This document shows, one piece after another, positions 36,894 to 47,875 of a DNA stretch of 64,000 nt. Position 1 is the first letter of the stretch. Each line of letters starts with the position of its first letter. The translations under genes and the position numbers were made by a program. This stretch comes from an uncultured Blastocatellia bacterium. GTDB lineage: Bacteria; Acidobacteriota; Blastocatellia; HR10. The stretch is from positions 62,001 through 126,000 of the forward strand of contig CALHAI010000014.1 of NCBI GenBank assembly GCA_937934295.1. The letters are read 5' to 3'. The notes beneath the pieces are model-generated. The model searched no databases. It had not been told where the DNA came from and saw only the letters and a list, made by a program, of their open reading frames with translations.

Positions 36894-39800
36894 TTAGAAC
36901 TCCACGCGCAGGCCCAACTCAAGCGTGCGTGGGCGGCGCGCCGCGCGAGGTTGCAGGAAGACGGATCGACCTTCGCGTTCATCCAGCGGCCCGTAAAATC
37001 CCGTCATGATGAAGTTCGGCGTGTTGAGGAGATTGTACGCATTCACCCAGGGGCGGAGCAGGAAGCGCTCGCTCACGCGGAACTCTCGCGACAGGCGCAC
37101 GTCTACGCGCCGCATCCCCGGACCGCGTCCCATGTTCCGACCGAGCGTCCCGTTAGTCCCGATCGTCGGGAAGAGAAATTGTGCGGCCATCGCCTCCGAG
37201 CGCGCCGTATCGCCCGGCTTCACGAAGCGAATCGGTCCTTGGCCGAGGATGTGCGGCCGATCCGTCAGCGTATCGCTCAGATTCCGATCCTGTCCGTTCG
37301 TCGTGATGTTGAACGGGCGGCCCGAGGAGAGCGTCACATAGGGCGTCAGCTTCCATCCCCCGAGCGCCTTAGGCATCGCCAGTGTGCCGCTCAGGACGAC
37401 GCGGTGGCGCTCATCCGTTCGCCCCAAGCCGCGCTCCAGAGCGAAATTGAACTCATCCTGCGGCGAGCTGGTGTTGACGTCCACAAGATCAATCAGCTTG
37501 GAGAGCGTGTATGAGGCGCGAATCCGGAGACGGGGGGCTAAGCGAGCGCTCGCGAGCACGTTCAGACCGTGATAGGTCGCTTGACCATCGGATTGAAGTT
37601 GCTCGACCTCTCCGAGATCGGGATTCGGGCGCAACATGCGCACGGCCTTCAGGGCGGCGAGTACGGGATCGGTCGTCGTCGCGCCGCCACCCAGGGCGTT
37701 CAGACCGTAAATGCGAATGCGGTTGGCTCCGCTCCCGGTGTCGCGCCAGCGCGTGGTGCTCAGATCAAATCGGACGAAGCGAACGCCCACGTCGGCGATC
37801 TCTCGAGCGCTGTTGTCGAAAGCCGTCTTGCCATCGGGAGCCCTCACGACGCCGGGGAAACGCTCAGGCGGATCGAGCAGAAAGGCCACGAACCCGCCAG
37901 GTGGGGGAATCGGCGCGTTCACATTGCGGTCGCGCCAGAGCCGGAGCGTGCGGTTGAAGACATAGCTGACCTCGAGCGTGAGCGTTCGGCCGAACTGTCG
38001 TTCGATCCCCAGACTGCTTTGCAGGCTGTACGGGATGCGAAGATCTGGCGAGAGACTTCGCGTGTTCTGGATCGAACGGATGAGATCGCGCACCAACGGA
38101 TGCGTCGGATCATTGGGGAAGATATTGGGGAAACCACCGATTCGATTCAATTCCTCGATGTGTCCGGTCGCGCCGGGGCCGCTGCCGAGATCGATCTCGA
38201 ACAGGCGCGATTGCACGGCGAAGTCTTCGATGGTGCGGAGCAGGACGCGATTGTAGAAGACGCCGACGCCGCTTCGGATCACCATCTTCGCCCGACGACC
38301 GGGCGCCCAGGCCAGCGCCAGGCGCGGACCCAGATTGTTCTTATCGTGATCGAGCAGGGTCTCACGATCATAGCGCAGGCCGAGGGTGAAGGTCAGGTTC
38401 GGACGCGCGCGCCATTCTTCCTGGATGAAGCTGCCAAGGATCGTGTTCCGGATGGGCTGTTCGGGCTCGCCGATCCGCTGTCGGTAGCGCGATGGGGTGC
38501 TCGCGACGAAGTCGCCAAAGCTGGGGAAGTTGTAGAAGCCGAAGAAGAGGTGAAGCTGTCGGGTCGCCGAGCGCAGATGCAGCACATCGGTGCCAAGCTT
38601 GAGCGTGTGGCGCCCCCATTGTCCCGTGAGCACATCGGCCCATTGAAAGCGGCGTTCGACGCGCGTCTCAGGGAACCCAGCGGCTCCCGCGATGAAGCCG
38701 CTGGCGACCGGCAGCGTGGTGCCACGACTGCTGCCGACGATCACGCCAGGGCGCGTCTGGCTCGGCGTCGCCGTGGGGGTGAGCGCCGCATGCTGGAAGC
38801 GAAATTGGTTGAGGAGTCGCGGGCCGAGCACCCAGGTATCCTGGACGGAATGGGCCATCGAGTCGCGCCGTCGGTTGACAAGACCTTCGCGAAGCGTCGC
38901 CCCTTGATCGCGGACGCGTAGCCGATTGGTGCGGGTCATATCGAAACGGAACACGAGTTGATGGGCTGTCCCGAACGCAGCATCGAGCCGACCGCTCACG
39001 TATGTGCGTTGACCGGGCGCGCTCACCTCCTCCTCAAAGAGGGCGACCAAGACACCATCCCGCACGAAGGGGCGCCCCGTCGGTGTCTCCTGGAGGGGAT
39101 ATGCCGGATTGGCTTGCGGATCCACGGGAAGCAGAGCGATGATCGCGTCCGTATCGGGCTCCTCCTGGCGTTCGACGACGCCGAAGAAGAAGAGCCGATC
39201 ACGCCGGATCGGGCCGCCGAGCCGACCGCCGTATTCGCGCCGTTGGAACGGCGCGCGTTTCTGCCCACGCGCATTGCGGAAGAAGCTATTGGCGTTGAGG
39301 CTTTCGTCTTGAAAATCGCCGAAGAGCGCTCCGCGGAATTGGTTCCCCCCTCGGCGGGTGAAGAAGTTGATGCGGCCGCCGGAGGCGCGCCCATATTCGG
39401 CCGAGTACTGGTTGGTGATGATCTGCACTTCGGCGATGGATTCGAGGCTGGGGATCGCGCGCTCGCGCGCCGCGCGATCGTCGTTATTGTCGAAGCCATC
39501 GAGGGTGATGTTGTTCGAGTAGGCGCGCCCGCCCGAGAGCGAGAAGCTGCCCGCCTCTTGCGGTGGCGCCGGCACGGCATCGCGCGTGGCCGGATCGCCG
39601 AGATCGCGCGTTTCGAAAGGCTCGGCTTGCACGCTCGCGAAGAGGAAGATGAGATCGAGCGGATTTCGCCCATTGAGTGGGAGCGATTCGATCTCCTCGC
39701 TCCGAAGACTCACCCCGACGACCGTACGCGTCAGATCAATCGTCTCTCCCTCGGTGACCGTGACGACCTCGATGAGGCTCCCAGGCCGAAGTCGCAAATC

Positions 39801-40127
39801 CAGACGCCGCGTATGTCCGGCTTTCAACGGCAGCTCGCGATATTCGAGAGGAGAGAAGCCCGGCGCTTCCGCGCGAAGCGTATACGCTCCCGGAGCGAGG
39901 GCCGTTATCCGATACCATCCGCGTCCGTCGCTCTCGCTCGTCCGTCGCATTCCCGCCTGCCGCTCAATGAGTGTGATCCTCGCTCCGGGGATGACGGCAT
40001 CGGTCGGATCGAGAACGAACCCCTCCAGCGTCGCGTGATCCAAGTCGTCCGCCCCGCCCACGAGGCGTTCGCTGAGTAGCAACCCCATCGCCAGTGTCCA
40101 AAGGATGCGCGTGAGAAGATGCGCCAT
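36894..40127 (-). CDS. TonB-dependent receptor with carboxypeptidase-regulatory-like domain (Oar-like)
   Basis: 1077 residues. Signal peptide at 1-25, carboxypeptidase-regulatory-like domain at about 30-115 (TLEGFVLDPTDAVIPGARI), plug at about 120-240 (SLPLNGRNPLDLIFL, SLSGGRAYSNNITLDGFDNN), then a long beta-barrel ending in a terminal phenylalanine, the usual barrel-assembly signal. This architecture is abundant in Acidobacteriota and is related to Oar. The ligand is unknown; no transport genes are adjacent. The ATG at 40127 has a GGAGGGG Shine-Dalgarno. folK lies just upstream on the same strand. Confidence 0.88.
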   Translation of the reverse strand: MAHLLTRILWTLAMGLLLSERLVGGADDLDHATLEGFVLDPTDAVIPGARITLIERQAGMRRTSESDGRGWYRITALAPGAYTLRAEAPGFSPLEYRELPLKAGHTRRLDLRLRPGSLIEVVTVTEGETIDLTRTVVGVSLRSEEIESLPLNGRNPLDLIFLFASVQAEPFETRDLGDPATRDAVPAPPQEAGSFSLSGGRAYSNNITLDGFDNNDDRAARERAIPSLESIAEVQIITNQYSAEYGRASGGRINFFTRRGGNQFRGALFGDFQDESLNANSFFRNARGQKRAPFQRREYGGRLGGPIRRDRLFFFGVVERQEEPDTDAIIALLPVDPQANPAYPLQETPTGRPFVRDGVLVALFEEEVSAPGQRTYVSGRLDAAFGTAHQLVFRFDMTRTNRLRVRDQGATLREGLVNRRRDSMAHSVQDTWVLGPRLLNQFRFQHAALTPTATPSQTRPGVIVGSSRGTTLPVASGFIAGAAGFPETRVERRFQWADVLTGQWGRHTLKLGTDVLHLRSATRQLHLFFGFYNFPSFGDFVASTPSRYRQRIGEPEQPIRNTILGSFIQEEWRARPNLTFTLGLRYDRETLLDHDKNNLGPRLALAWAPGRRAKMVIRSGVGVFYNRVLLRTIEDFAVQSRLFEIDLGSGPGATGHIEELNRIGGFPNIFPNDPTHPLVRDLIRSIQNTRSLSPDLRIPYSLQSSLGIERQFGRTLTLEVSYVFNRTLRLWRDRNVNAPIPPPGGFVAFLLDPPERFPGVVRAPDGKTAFDNSAREIADVGVRFVRFDLSTTRWRDTGSGANRIRIYGLNALGGGATTTDPVLAALKAVRMLRPNPDLGEVEQLQSDGQATYHGLNVLASARLAPRLRIRASYTLSKLIDLVDVNTSSPQDEFNFALERGLGRTDERHRVVLSGTLAMPKALGGWKLTPYVTLSSGRPFNITTNGQDRNLSDTLTDRPHILGQGPIRFVKPGDTARSEAMAAQFLFPTIGTNGTLGRNMGRGPGMRRVDVRLSREFRVSERFLLRPWVNAYNLLNTPNFIMTGFYGPLDEREGRSVFLQPRAARRPRTLELGLRVEF

Positions 40128-40171
40128 CGGTCCCCTCCGGATATATCGGACCTCACCTCGGCCCTGGAGGC

Positions 40172-40669
40172 TCACGCGTAGAGGCGGACCTCAGCCGTGT
40201 CCTCCAGCTCTGCGAGCAATTGGGAGAACGACTTTCCAAGAACGGGATGCCGACCGTCGGGGCAGATCTCGCACAAAGGGACGAGCACGAACCGTCTCCG
40301 ATGAAGGTGCGGATGCGGGAGAATGAGGTGAAGGGCCTCGGTCTCGATCGCGAGGATCTCGTCCTCGTAGAGGAGGAGATCGAGATCAATTGTGCGCGGG
40401 CCTTTGAGGATGCGGCGTTCGCGCCCGAGCATCTGTTCGATCGCCAGACAAGCGCGCAGCAAGGCGACCGGATCCAGCCGCGTGCGCAGGGCGATCACTT
40501 GGTTGAGGAAGTGCGGTTGATCGCGGACATCTACCGGCTCGGTCTCATAGAGGGAGGAGCAACGCTCCAACGTCCCGTAGCGGGACAGCGCCTGTCGCGC
40601 ACAAGCGAGGTATGCCTTTCGATCGCCGAGATTTGATCCGAGTCCGATGAATGCGATATGCTCACTCAT
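40172..40669 (-). CDS. folK: 2-amino-4-hydroxy-6-hydroxymethyldihydropteridine pyrophosphokinase
   Basis: 165 residues, normal for HPPK. It transfers pyrophosphate from ATP to the pterin in folate synthesis. AFIGLGSNLGDR at the N-terminus, the substrate loop with YETEPVDVRDQPHFLNQV, GPRTIDLDLLLY with the magnesium aspartates, and LPHPHLHRRRFVLVPL are all intact. A start three codons after a longer in-frame option is used (MSEHIAF). It precedes the TonB receptor gene, without other folate genes. Confidence 0.93.
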   Translation of the reverse strand: MSEHIAFIGLGSNLGDRKAYLACARQALSRYGTLERCSSLYETEPVDVRDQPHFLNQVIALRTRLDPVALLRACLAIEQMLGRERRILKGPRTIDLDLLLYEDEILAIETEALHLILPHPHLHRRRFVLVPLCEICPDGRHPVLGKSFSQLLAELEDTAEVRLYA

Positions 40670-40769
40670 CGTTCGACTCCGAAGCGCCATGTCTTCGGGA
40701 ACACGCCTTCCATCCCGGGCGATCGAAGATCGCTCCGGAAAGAGAAGGAGAGTGTAGAACGAAGCGTTG

Positions 40770-41939
40770 ATGTCGTCAACGAAGACGGTCACGATCACGA
40801 CGCGCGGGGCGGCGCGATTGCAGGCCGGACATCTGTGGGTCTACGCCCCCGATCTTCTGGAAGCGAGGGACGTGCAAGGCGGGGACGTGGTCGCCGTGAC
40901 CGATACACGGGGGCGACGGCTCGGCTGGGCCCTCTATAGCGATCGCTCGCAAATCGCGCTGCGGTGGATCGCCGAGCCGGATTTGGAGATCACTCGCGCG
41001 TTCTGGCGCGAGCGACTCCTCCGCGCGGCGGCCTTCCGTCAACGGATGCTTGGAGATGCCGAAGCCTATCGGCTCGTCTTCGCGGAGAGCGATCGGCTCC
41101 CCTCACTCATCATTGATCGCTATGGGGACTACTTCGTCCTGCAGACGCTCTCGCAGGGAATGGAAGCGTTGAAGCCGCTCTGGGTGGACCTGCTTGTGGA
41201 GCTGTTCGCACCGCGCGCGATCGTCGAGCGCAACGATGTGAAGGTGCGCGCGCTCGAAGGATTGCCGCTGGCGAAGGGCCTCCTCTACGGGACAGTGCCC
41301 GAGCGCTTGGAGGTCGCGTTGGGCGAAAGGCGATTTCACGTGGACTTGTTGCATGGGCAAAAGACGGGGGCATTCCTCGATCAGCAGGAGAACTATCGGG
41401 CCGCCGCGCGCTATGCACGAGGGCGCGTCTTGGACGGCTTCTGCTACGCCGGGGGATTCGCTGTGCATCTGGCGGCTCGCGCCGAGAGCGTGCTCGCCGT
41501 AGACATCTCCGCCGAGGCTGTAGCGCAGGCGCGGCAGAACGTTCAAGCCAATGGCCTCACGAACGTGACCGTCCTCGAAGCCAACGTCTTCGATCTGCTG
41601 CGGGAGCTGGATCGAGAGCAGGAGCGCTTCGATCTGATCGTGCTCGATCCGCCAGCCTTTGCCAAAAGCCGCGCGGCTGTTCCCGGCGCCCTGCGCGGGT
41701 ACAAGGAGATCAACCTGCGCGCTCTTCGACTCCTGCGATCGGAAGGTGTGCTGGTGACGTGTAGCTGCTCGTACCACATGAGCGAAGAGATGTTTCTCGA
41801 CATGTTGCGCGAGGCGGCCGCCGATGCCCGGCGTCAGGTGCGGGTCCTCGAACGGCGGACGCAAGCTCCCGATCATCCGATCCTCCTCTCGATGCCGGAG
41901 ACGCATTATCTCAAGTGCGTGATCCTGCAGGTGATGTGA
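40770..41939 (+). CDS. Class I SAM-dependent rRNA methyltransferase, RlmI-like
   Basis: 389 residues. An N-terminal PUA domain (about 1-75, LQAGHLWVYAPDLLEA) precedes an EEHEE-like middle part and a Rossmann methyltransferase with VLDGFCYAGGFAVHLA (motif I), FDLIVLDPPAFAKS (motif IV, with DPPAF) and VTCSCSYHMSEEMF. The family methylates cytosine C5 in 23S rRNA (RlmI modifies C1962 in E. coli). The ATG at 40770 directly follows an in-frame TTG; AAGGAG is about 19 bases upstream, rather far. Divergent from folK. Confidence 0.87.
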   Translation: MSSTKTVTITTRGAARLQAGHLWVYAPDLLEARDVQGGDVVAVTDTRGRRLGWALYSDRSQIALRWIAEPDLEITRAFWRERLLRAAAFRQRMLGDAEAYRLVFAESDRLPSLIIDRYGDYFVLQTLSQGMEALKPLWVDLLVELFAPRAIVERNDVKVRALEGLPLAKGLLYGTVPERLEVALGERRFHVDLLHGQKTGAFLDQQENYRAAARYARGRVLDGFCYAGGFAVHLAARAESVLAVDISAEAVAQARQNVQANGLTNVTVLEANVFDLLRELDREQERFDLIVLDPPAFAKSRAAVPGALRGYKEINLRALRLLRSEGVLVTCSCSYHMSEEMFLDMLREAAADARRQVRVLERRTQAPDHPILLSMPETHYLKCVILQVM

Positions 41940-41967
41940 GGCGGTGGGATCGCGCCCTCGCTTGAGG

Positions 41968-41973
41968 TATAAT
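41968..41973 (+). promoter_or_regulatory. -10-like TATAAT before the glycine-zipper protein gene
   Basis: A perfect TATAAT lies 29 bases before the start codon in the 60-base gap after the methyltransferase gene. No -35 or extended TG is present, so support is moderate. Confidence 0.35.
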
Positions 41974-42002
41974 ATGTTTGAGCACGCCCAAGGAGGGGAG
42001 TG

Positions 42003-42695
42003 ATGAGAAGGCTGTGGCGGGTTTTGTTCGGCGCGATCCTTTTAGTGCCGGTCGTGCGGGGGTTCTCCGGGGCACCGCAAGAGGCGGCGACGGTCACGGT
42101 CCCCGAAGGCACCGTCGTGCGGCTCGCGCTGCAGACGCCCGTGAGCACGAAGATCAACGAGGTCGGCGATCCCGTGCGGGCAACGTTATATGACGATCTC
42201 ATCGTGGAGGGGAAGCTCGTGCTGGAGCGCGGGGCGGAATTCTCCGGCCGCGTGACGCATGTCAAACCAGCGCGTCGCGGGCAGCGGCAGTCGGAACTGG
42301 CGTTGGTATTCGATCGCGTGCGCACTTCTTATGGCGTGGAGCCGGTGACGACCGCGCTCTTGGCCATTGACGATTGGCAGAGGGATCGAAAAGTGCGGAG
42401 CGATGAGGAGGGGGTGGCGCACGGAGGTCGCAGTGGCGAGCGGACGTTCCGAAATGTGTATCGCGGGGCACACGTCGGTTTGGCCGCGGGCTCGGCCATT
42501 GGCTTGATCACCGGCAGCGGGAAAGCGGCGGGCATCGTCATCACCGGCACGCTCGGGGGCGCAGTGCTCATGACCAAGGGCGAGGACCTGCGCCTGAATC
42601 CCGGGACGATCCTCCGCATGCGCTTAGAGCGGGCGCTCTCGCTTCCCGTGATCCGTTCGGTGTCGGAGCCGCGACGTCCGGGAGAGCGCTCGTGA
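42003..42695 (+). CDS. Exported protein of unknown function with glycine-zipper segment
   Basis: 230 residues. Signal peptide at about 1-25, then a beta-rich part (VTVPEGTVVRLALQTPVSTK, VEGKLVLERGAEFSGRVTHV) reminiscent of the C-terminal barrel of TrbI/VirB10-like proteins, and a hydrophobic glycine-rich stretch at about 160-185 (GLAAGSAIGLITGSG). The C-terminal GEDLRLNPGTILRMRLERAL repeats the style of the N-terminal part. It could be a periplasmic or outer-membrane-associated envelope protein. Shine-Dalgarno AGGAGG 6 bases before the ATG; a GTG one codon earlier is less well spaced. The stop is 9 bases from the convergent mdh stop. Confidence 0.6.
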   Translation: MRRLWRVLFGAILLVPVVRGFSGAPQEAATVTVPEGTVVRLALQTPVSTKINEVGDPVRATLYDDLIVEGKLVLERGAEFSGRVTHVKPARRGQRQSELALVFDRVRTSYGVEPVTTALLAIDDWQRDRKVRSDEEGVAHGGRSGERTFRNVYRGAHVGLAAGSAIGLITGSGKAAGIVITGTLGGAVLMTKGEDLRLNPGTILRMRLERALSLPVIRSVSEPRRPGERS

Positions 42696-42704
42696 GTCGG
42701 ATGC

Positions 42705-43652
<948 letters not shown>

Positions 43653-43738
43653 TCAAACACCCATTGTGAGAGCGCGCTCGCCCGGAATGGGAAGCGCGCT
43701 TCCCCCGAAAGCTCGCGCGAGTCGCCGGGCGTCTCCTG

Positions 43739-44983
<1,245 letters not shown>

Positions 44984-45029
44984 GGCGTCCTCCTGAGACC
45001 AAAGATCGCATATTCGCTCAATGCACACG

Positions 45030-45059
45030 AGCATAACAAGAAGAGGCAAGAGGCGTCAA
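45030..45059 (-). promoter_or_regulatory. Promoter of icd-mdh
   Basis: On the minus strand TTGACG (45054-45059), an 18-base spacer and TATGCT (45030-45035), 47 bases before the icd ATG. Both boxes are near consensus. Confidence 0.6.
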
Positions 45060-45095
45060 CGCGCATCTTGACAAAAAGCGGGTCATGGCGCATCC

Positions 45096-45124
45096 TTGTT
45101 CCCGTCTCCGACTTGCCGTAAAAT
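45096..45124 (+). promoter_or_regulatory. Promoter for the TPR-rnc-lepB unit
   Basis: TTGTTC (45096-45101), 17 bases, TAAAAT (45119-45124). Transcription would start near 45131, just before the stem-loop at 45136-45181, giving a leader of about 97 bases. Confidence 0.4.
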
Positions 45125-45135
45125 GAGAAGGGGAA

Positions 45136-45181
45136 ACAGGTCGGGAAAAGCCGGTCACCGAAAGTGCTTTTTCCGACCTGT
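45136..45181 (+). promoter_or_regulatory. Long stem-loop in the leader of the TPR-rnc-lepB transcript
   Basis: ACAGGTCGGGAAAAGC (45136-45151) and GCTTTTTCCGACCTGT (45166-45181) are inverted repeats matching at 15 of 16 positions, the odd pair being a G-U wobble in RNA, with a 14-base loop. It lies at the predicted 5' end of the mRNA. It is not followed by a T-tract. It could protect the mRNA, be processed by the RNase III encoded downstream, or bind a regulator as DNA. Confidence 0.6.
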
Positions 45182-45227
45182 CCGTCGGAGCCGGGGAATG
45201 TGAGGACATCACAATCGGGAGGGGGGA

Positions 45228-46169
45228 ATGAGAAAGGTCGCAAGCCTTGCGGCGTCACTCCTCTGTGTCACACTCATCGCCGGGGTGGGGCGGATCGCCC
45301 GTGGGGTGCAAGCGCCGGCGCAGCCACAGTATACGCGCGAGGAAGCGGATGCCTACAACGCGTTGTATCGAGCCTATGAGGCGGGAAAGCTGGAGGAGGT
45401 CGTTCAAGCGGGTGAAGCGTTCTTGGCGCAATTCCCCAACAGTGTCTTGGCGCCGCGCGCCAAGCCCATCCTCGTCCTCGCCTACGTGCAGACCAATCGT
45501 CTTGAGAAGGCCTTCAACATGGGGCGCGAGGTCTTGAGCGCTGATCCCAACAACTTCAGCATCCTCTACGTCCTCGCACTGGCCGCGGTGACGGCGTCCA
45601 AAGGACGCGACACGCGTTTTGATGCGGACGGCTTGACCTATGCCACGCGCGCGTTGGAGCTGGCCTCTGCCGGAACCGCCCCGATGGGCTTCGCCCCTCA
45701 GCTTTGGGAGCAGCAGAAGAATAAGATCCTTGGCGCGCTGCATCAAGCGGCGGGTTTGTTCCTCTACAACAAGGCCGACTATGATCCGGCGATCGAGCAT
45801 CTGAAGAAGTCAGCGGAGTGGGATCCGAGCGATCCGGTGACCTTCTACCTCATCGGCGAAGCGCTCAAGCTTGGCAAGTACGCTAAGCTGCGGGAGAGCT
45901 ACGATAAGCTCACGCCGGAGGAGAAGGTCGCCGAAGCGGGCAAGCAGTTGCTGCAACGGGTGGACGAGGTGGTGGATCAGATGATCGAGATGTATGCCCG
46001 TACGGTCGCCATCTCCGAGGCCAATACGAGTCTTCAAGCGTTGAATCAGGAAGCCCGCAAGATCCTGGAGAGCTTCTATCGCTATCGGCATAACGATACG
46101 ACCGAGGGCATGGAGGAGTTGATCAAGAAGTACAAGCCATCGGCCCAAACCTCAGCGGGATCGCCGTGA
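45228..46169 (+). CDS. Exported TPR-repeat protein
   Basis: 313 residues. Signal peptide at 1-28, then TPR-like helix pairs (YRAYEAGKLEEVVQAGEAFL, LVLAYVQTNRLEKAFNMGRE, LYNKADYDPAIEHLKKSAEW). Likely periplasmic, function unknown. A strong GGGAGGGGGG Shine-Dalgarno precedes the ATG. The stop overlaps the GTG start of rnc, tying it to an RNA-processing and secretion gene pair. Confidence 0.75.
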   Translation: MRKVASLAASLLCVTLIAGVGRIARGVQAPAQPQYTREEADAYNALYRAYEAGKLEEVVQAGEAFLAQFPNSVLAPRAKPILVLAYVQTNRLEKAFNMGREVLSADPNNFSILYVLALAAVTASKGRDTRFDADGLTYATRALELASAGTAPMGFAPQLWEQQKNKILGALHQAAGLFLYNKADYDPAIEHLKKSAEWDPSDPVTFYLIGEALKLGKYAKLRESYDKLTPEEKVAEAGKQLLQRVDEVVDQMIEMYARTVAISEANTSLQALNQEARKILESFYRYRHNDTTEGMEELIKKYKPSAQTSAGSP

Positions 46170-46912
46170 GCGGGATGCCGATCGAGGCGCGAGATCTGAG
46201 CGAATTGGAGCGCAAAATCGGATATACCTTTCGGCGCCGGGAACTCCTGGACCGGGCGCTCACACACCGTTCCTACGCGCATGAGATTGGGGCGATGGGG
46301 CTGGTGGATAATGAGGCGCTGGAGTTTCTCGGCGATGCTGTCCTGGGGTTCATCGTGAGCGCGTGGCTCTTTGAGTTGTTCCCGGCACTACCAGAGGGGA
46401 AACTCGCGAAGATGAAGGCGTTTTTGGTGAGCGCAGATAACTTGCAGGTGCACGCGCAGAATTTGCAGCTTGGGGAGTACTTGCGGTTGAATCGCGGTGA
46501 GGAGAAGACCGGTGGGCGTACCAAGCGCACGCTCTTGGTGGATGCGTATGAAGCCTTGATTGCGGCCCTTTATTTGGATGGCGGGATCGAGGCTGCGGAG
46601 GTGTTCGTGCGCCGACAGTTTCAGGATGTCGTCTGCGGTTTGGATCCGGAGAGTGTGCGGTGGAGCGATTACAAGACGACGCTGCAGGAGCAGTTGCAGG
46701 CGCGTGGTCTGCCGCCCCCGGTCTACGAGGTGACCGGTGTCGAAGGTCCCGCGCACGCTCGCCGCTTTCATGTGAGCCTTCGGATCGGCACCCGAGTGGT
46801 CGCGACAGGCGAAGGGCCGACCATCAAGGCCGCACATCAGCACGCCGCCCGCGGGGCGTTGGCACAGTTGGATCAGCTTCTGGAGACTCCTGAAAACGGG
46901 GCGACCCCATGA
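46166..46912 (+). CDS. rnc: Ribonuclease III
   Basis: 248 residues. RNase III cuts double-stranded RNA in rRNA maturation and mRNA turnover. The catalytic signature NEALEFLGDAVLG is at about 49-61, the second acidic cluster in VDAYEALIAALYLDGG, and a C-terminal dsRNA-binding domain begins near DYKTTLQEQLQARG and ends with KAAHQHAARGALAQL. The GTG start overlaps the preceding stop (GTGA); an ATG three codons later is possible. It overlaps lepB at the stop. Confidence 0.94.
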   Translation: MSGMPIEARDLSELERKIGYTFRRRELLDRALTHRSYAHEIGAMGLVDNEALEFLGDAVLGFIVSAWLFELFPALPEGKLAKMKAFLVSADNLQVHAQNLQLGEYLRLNRGEEKTGGRTKRTLLVDAYEALIAALYLDGGIEAAEVFVRRQFQDVVCGLDPESVRWSDYKTTLQEQLQARGLPPPVYEVTGVEGPAHARRFHVSLRIGTRVVATGEGPTIKAAHQHAARGALAQLDQLLETPENGATP

Positions 46913-47733
46913 TGGAGCGAGTGGACGCGACTCCATCTGAGCCGTTCTCCCCTTCGGGATCGGAGATCGCGCGGGTGACGGAGATGCCGAAATCCACCCT
47001 GCGGGAATACTTCGAGTCGGCTGTCGTCACCGTGATCATGGCCCTGTTCGGTATGACCTTCGTGGTCCAGGCCGTGAAGGTGCCCACCGGCTCGATGCAA
47101 AACAATATCCTCATTGGCGACCATCTGCTGGTGAACAAATTCATCTTCGCCGGGAGACGTGAGGGCGTCTTCTGGCAGCTCTTCCCCTATCGGGATGTTC
47201 GTCGGGGGGATGTGGCCGTCTTCAAGTACCCGCAGAATCCCGAAGTCAACTACGTCAAGCGCGTCATCGGATTGCCCGGGGAGGCGGTCGAAATTCGTGG
47301 GACGCGCGTCTTCATCAATGGGCGCGAGCTTCCGGAGCATCGCCTCTACGTTCAGAATCCGAGGTTCGATGCCGAAGATTCCGCGCTGCAAGTCGTTCGG
47401 GAGGAGCTGTCGCCCGAGGGGGCACGGTATCGCGTCTATTGGGAGTCATATCACGCCGAGCGTGGGGGGGTGGATTTCCCCCCCAGTGGACGGTACGCCA
47501 TCGGACGCCCCTTCCTCATCCCCGAGCGCGCGTACTTCGTCATGGGGGACAATCGCGACGATAGCGAGGACAGCCGGTTCTGGGGGACAGTGCCGCGCGA
47601 GTACATCGTCGGACGTGCCCTCGTCGTGTACTGGTCCTATGATGAGCGCGCGGCGGCCGCGCATGGAGGGAATCTTCTGCTGAAGATCCTGCGACATACG
47701 CGGTGGAGACGGGTGGGGACGCTCATCCGCTGA
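46909..47733 (+). CDS. lepB: Signal peptidase I
   Basis: 274 residues. An N-terminal cytoplasmic stretch, one membrane helix at about 38-56, and the Ser-Lys catalytic dyad: Ser62 in VPTGSMQNN and Lys117 in NYVKRVIGLPG. The C-terminal FVMGDNRDDSEDSRFWG is the conserved box E. It cleaves signal peptides at the periplasmic face. A single N-terminal helix and a 60-residue insertion between boxes D and E are unremarkable for this group. The ATG overlaps the rnc stop. Confidence 0.94.
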   Translation: MMERVDATPSEPFSPSGSEIARVTEMPKSTLREYFESAVVTVIMALFGMTFVVQAVKVPTGSMQNNILIGDHLLVNKFIFAGRREGVFWQLFPYRDVRRGDVAVFKYPQNPEVNYVKRVIGLPGEAVEIRGTRVFINGRELPEHRLYVQNPRFDAEDSALQVVREELSPEGARYRVYWESYHAERGGVDFPPSGRYAIGRPFLIPERAYFVMGDNRDDSEDSRFWGTVPREYIVGRALVVYWSYDERAAAAHGGNLLLKILRHTRWRRVGTLIR

Positions 47734-47783
47734 GCGAACGGCGGCCGCAACGAGAGCGTTCGGCGCCGGGGAAAGGTCTCCGG

Positions 47784-47812
47784 TTGACGAGTGGTTTATC
47801 TTCGCCTAGAAT
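47784..47812 (+). promoter_or_regulatory. Promoter of the barrel protein-phosphohexomutase unit
   Basis: TTGACG (47784-47789), an ideal 17-base spacer and TAGAAT (47807-47812), 63 bases before the start codon. Confidence 0.6.
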
Positions 47813-47875
47813 GCTGAGTGTGTTTTCGCCGGGCTCACGTGTCTGATCGAGCGGGCGCGCGGCACGTGAGGAAGC

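Noticed and set aside
40719-40733. Short palindrome GCGATC-GAA-GATCGC between folK and the methyltransferase gene
   Set aside because: Only a 6-bp stem, of a kind frequent by chance in this base composition; no known operator matches.
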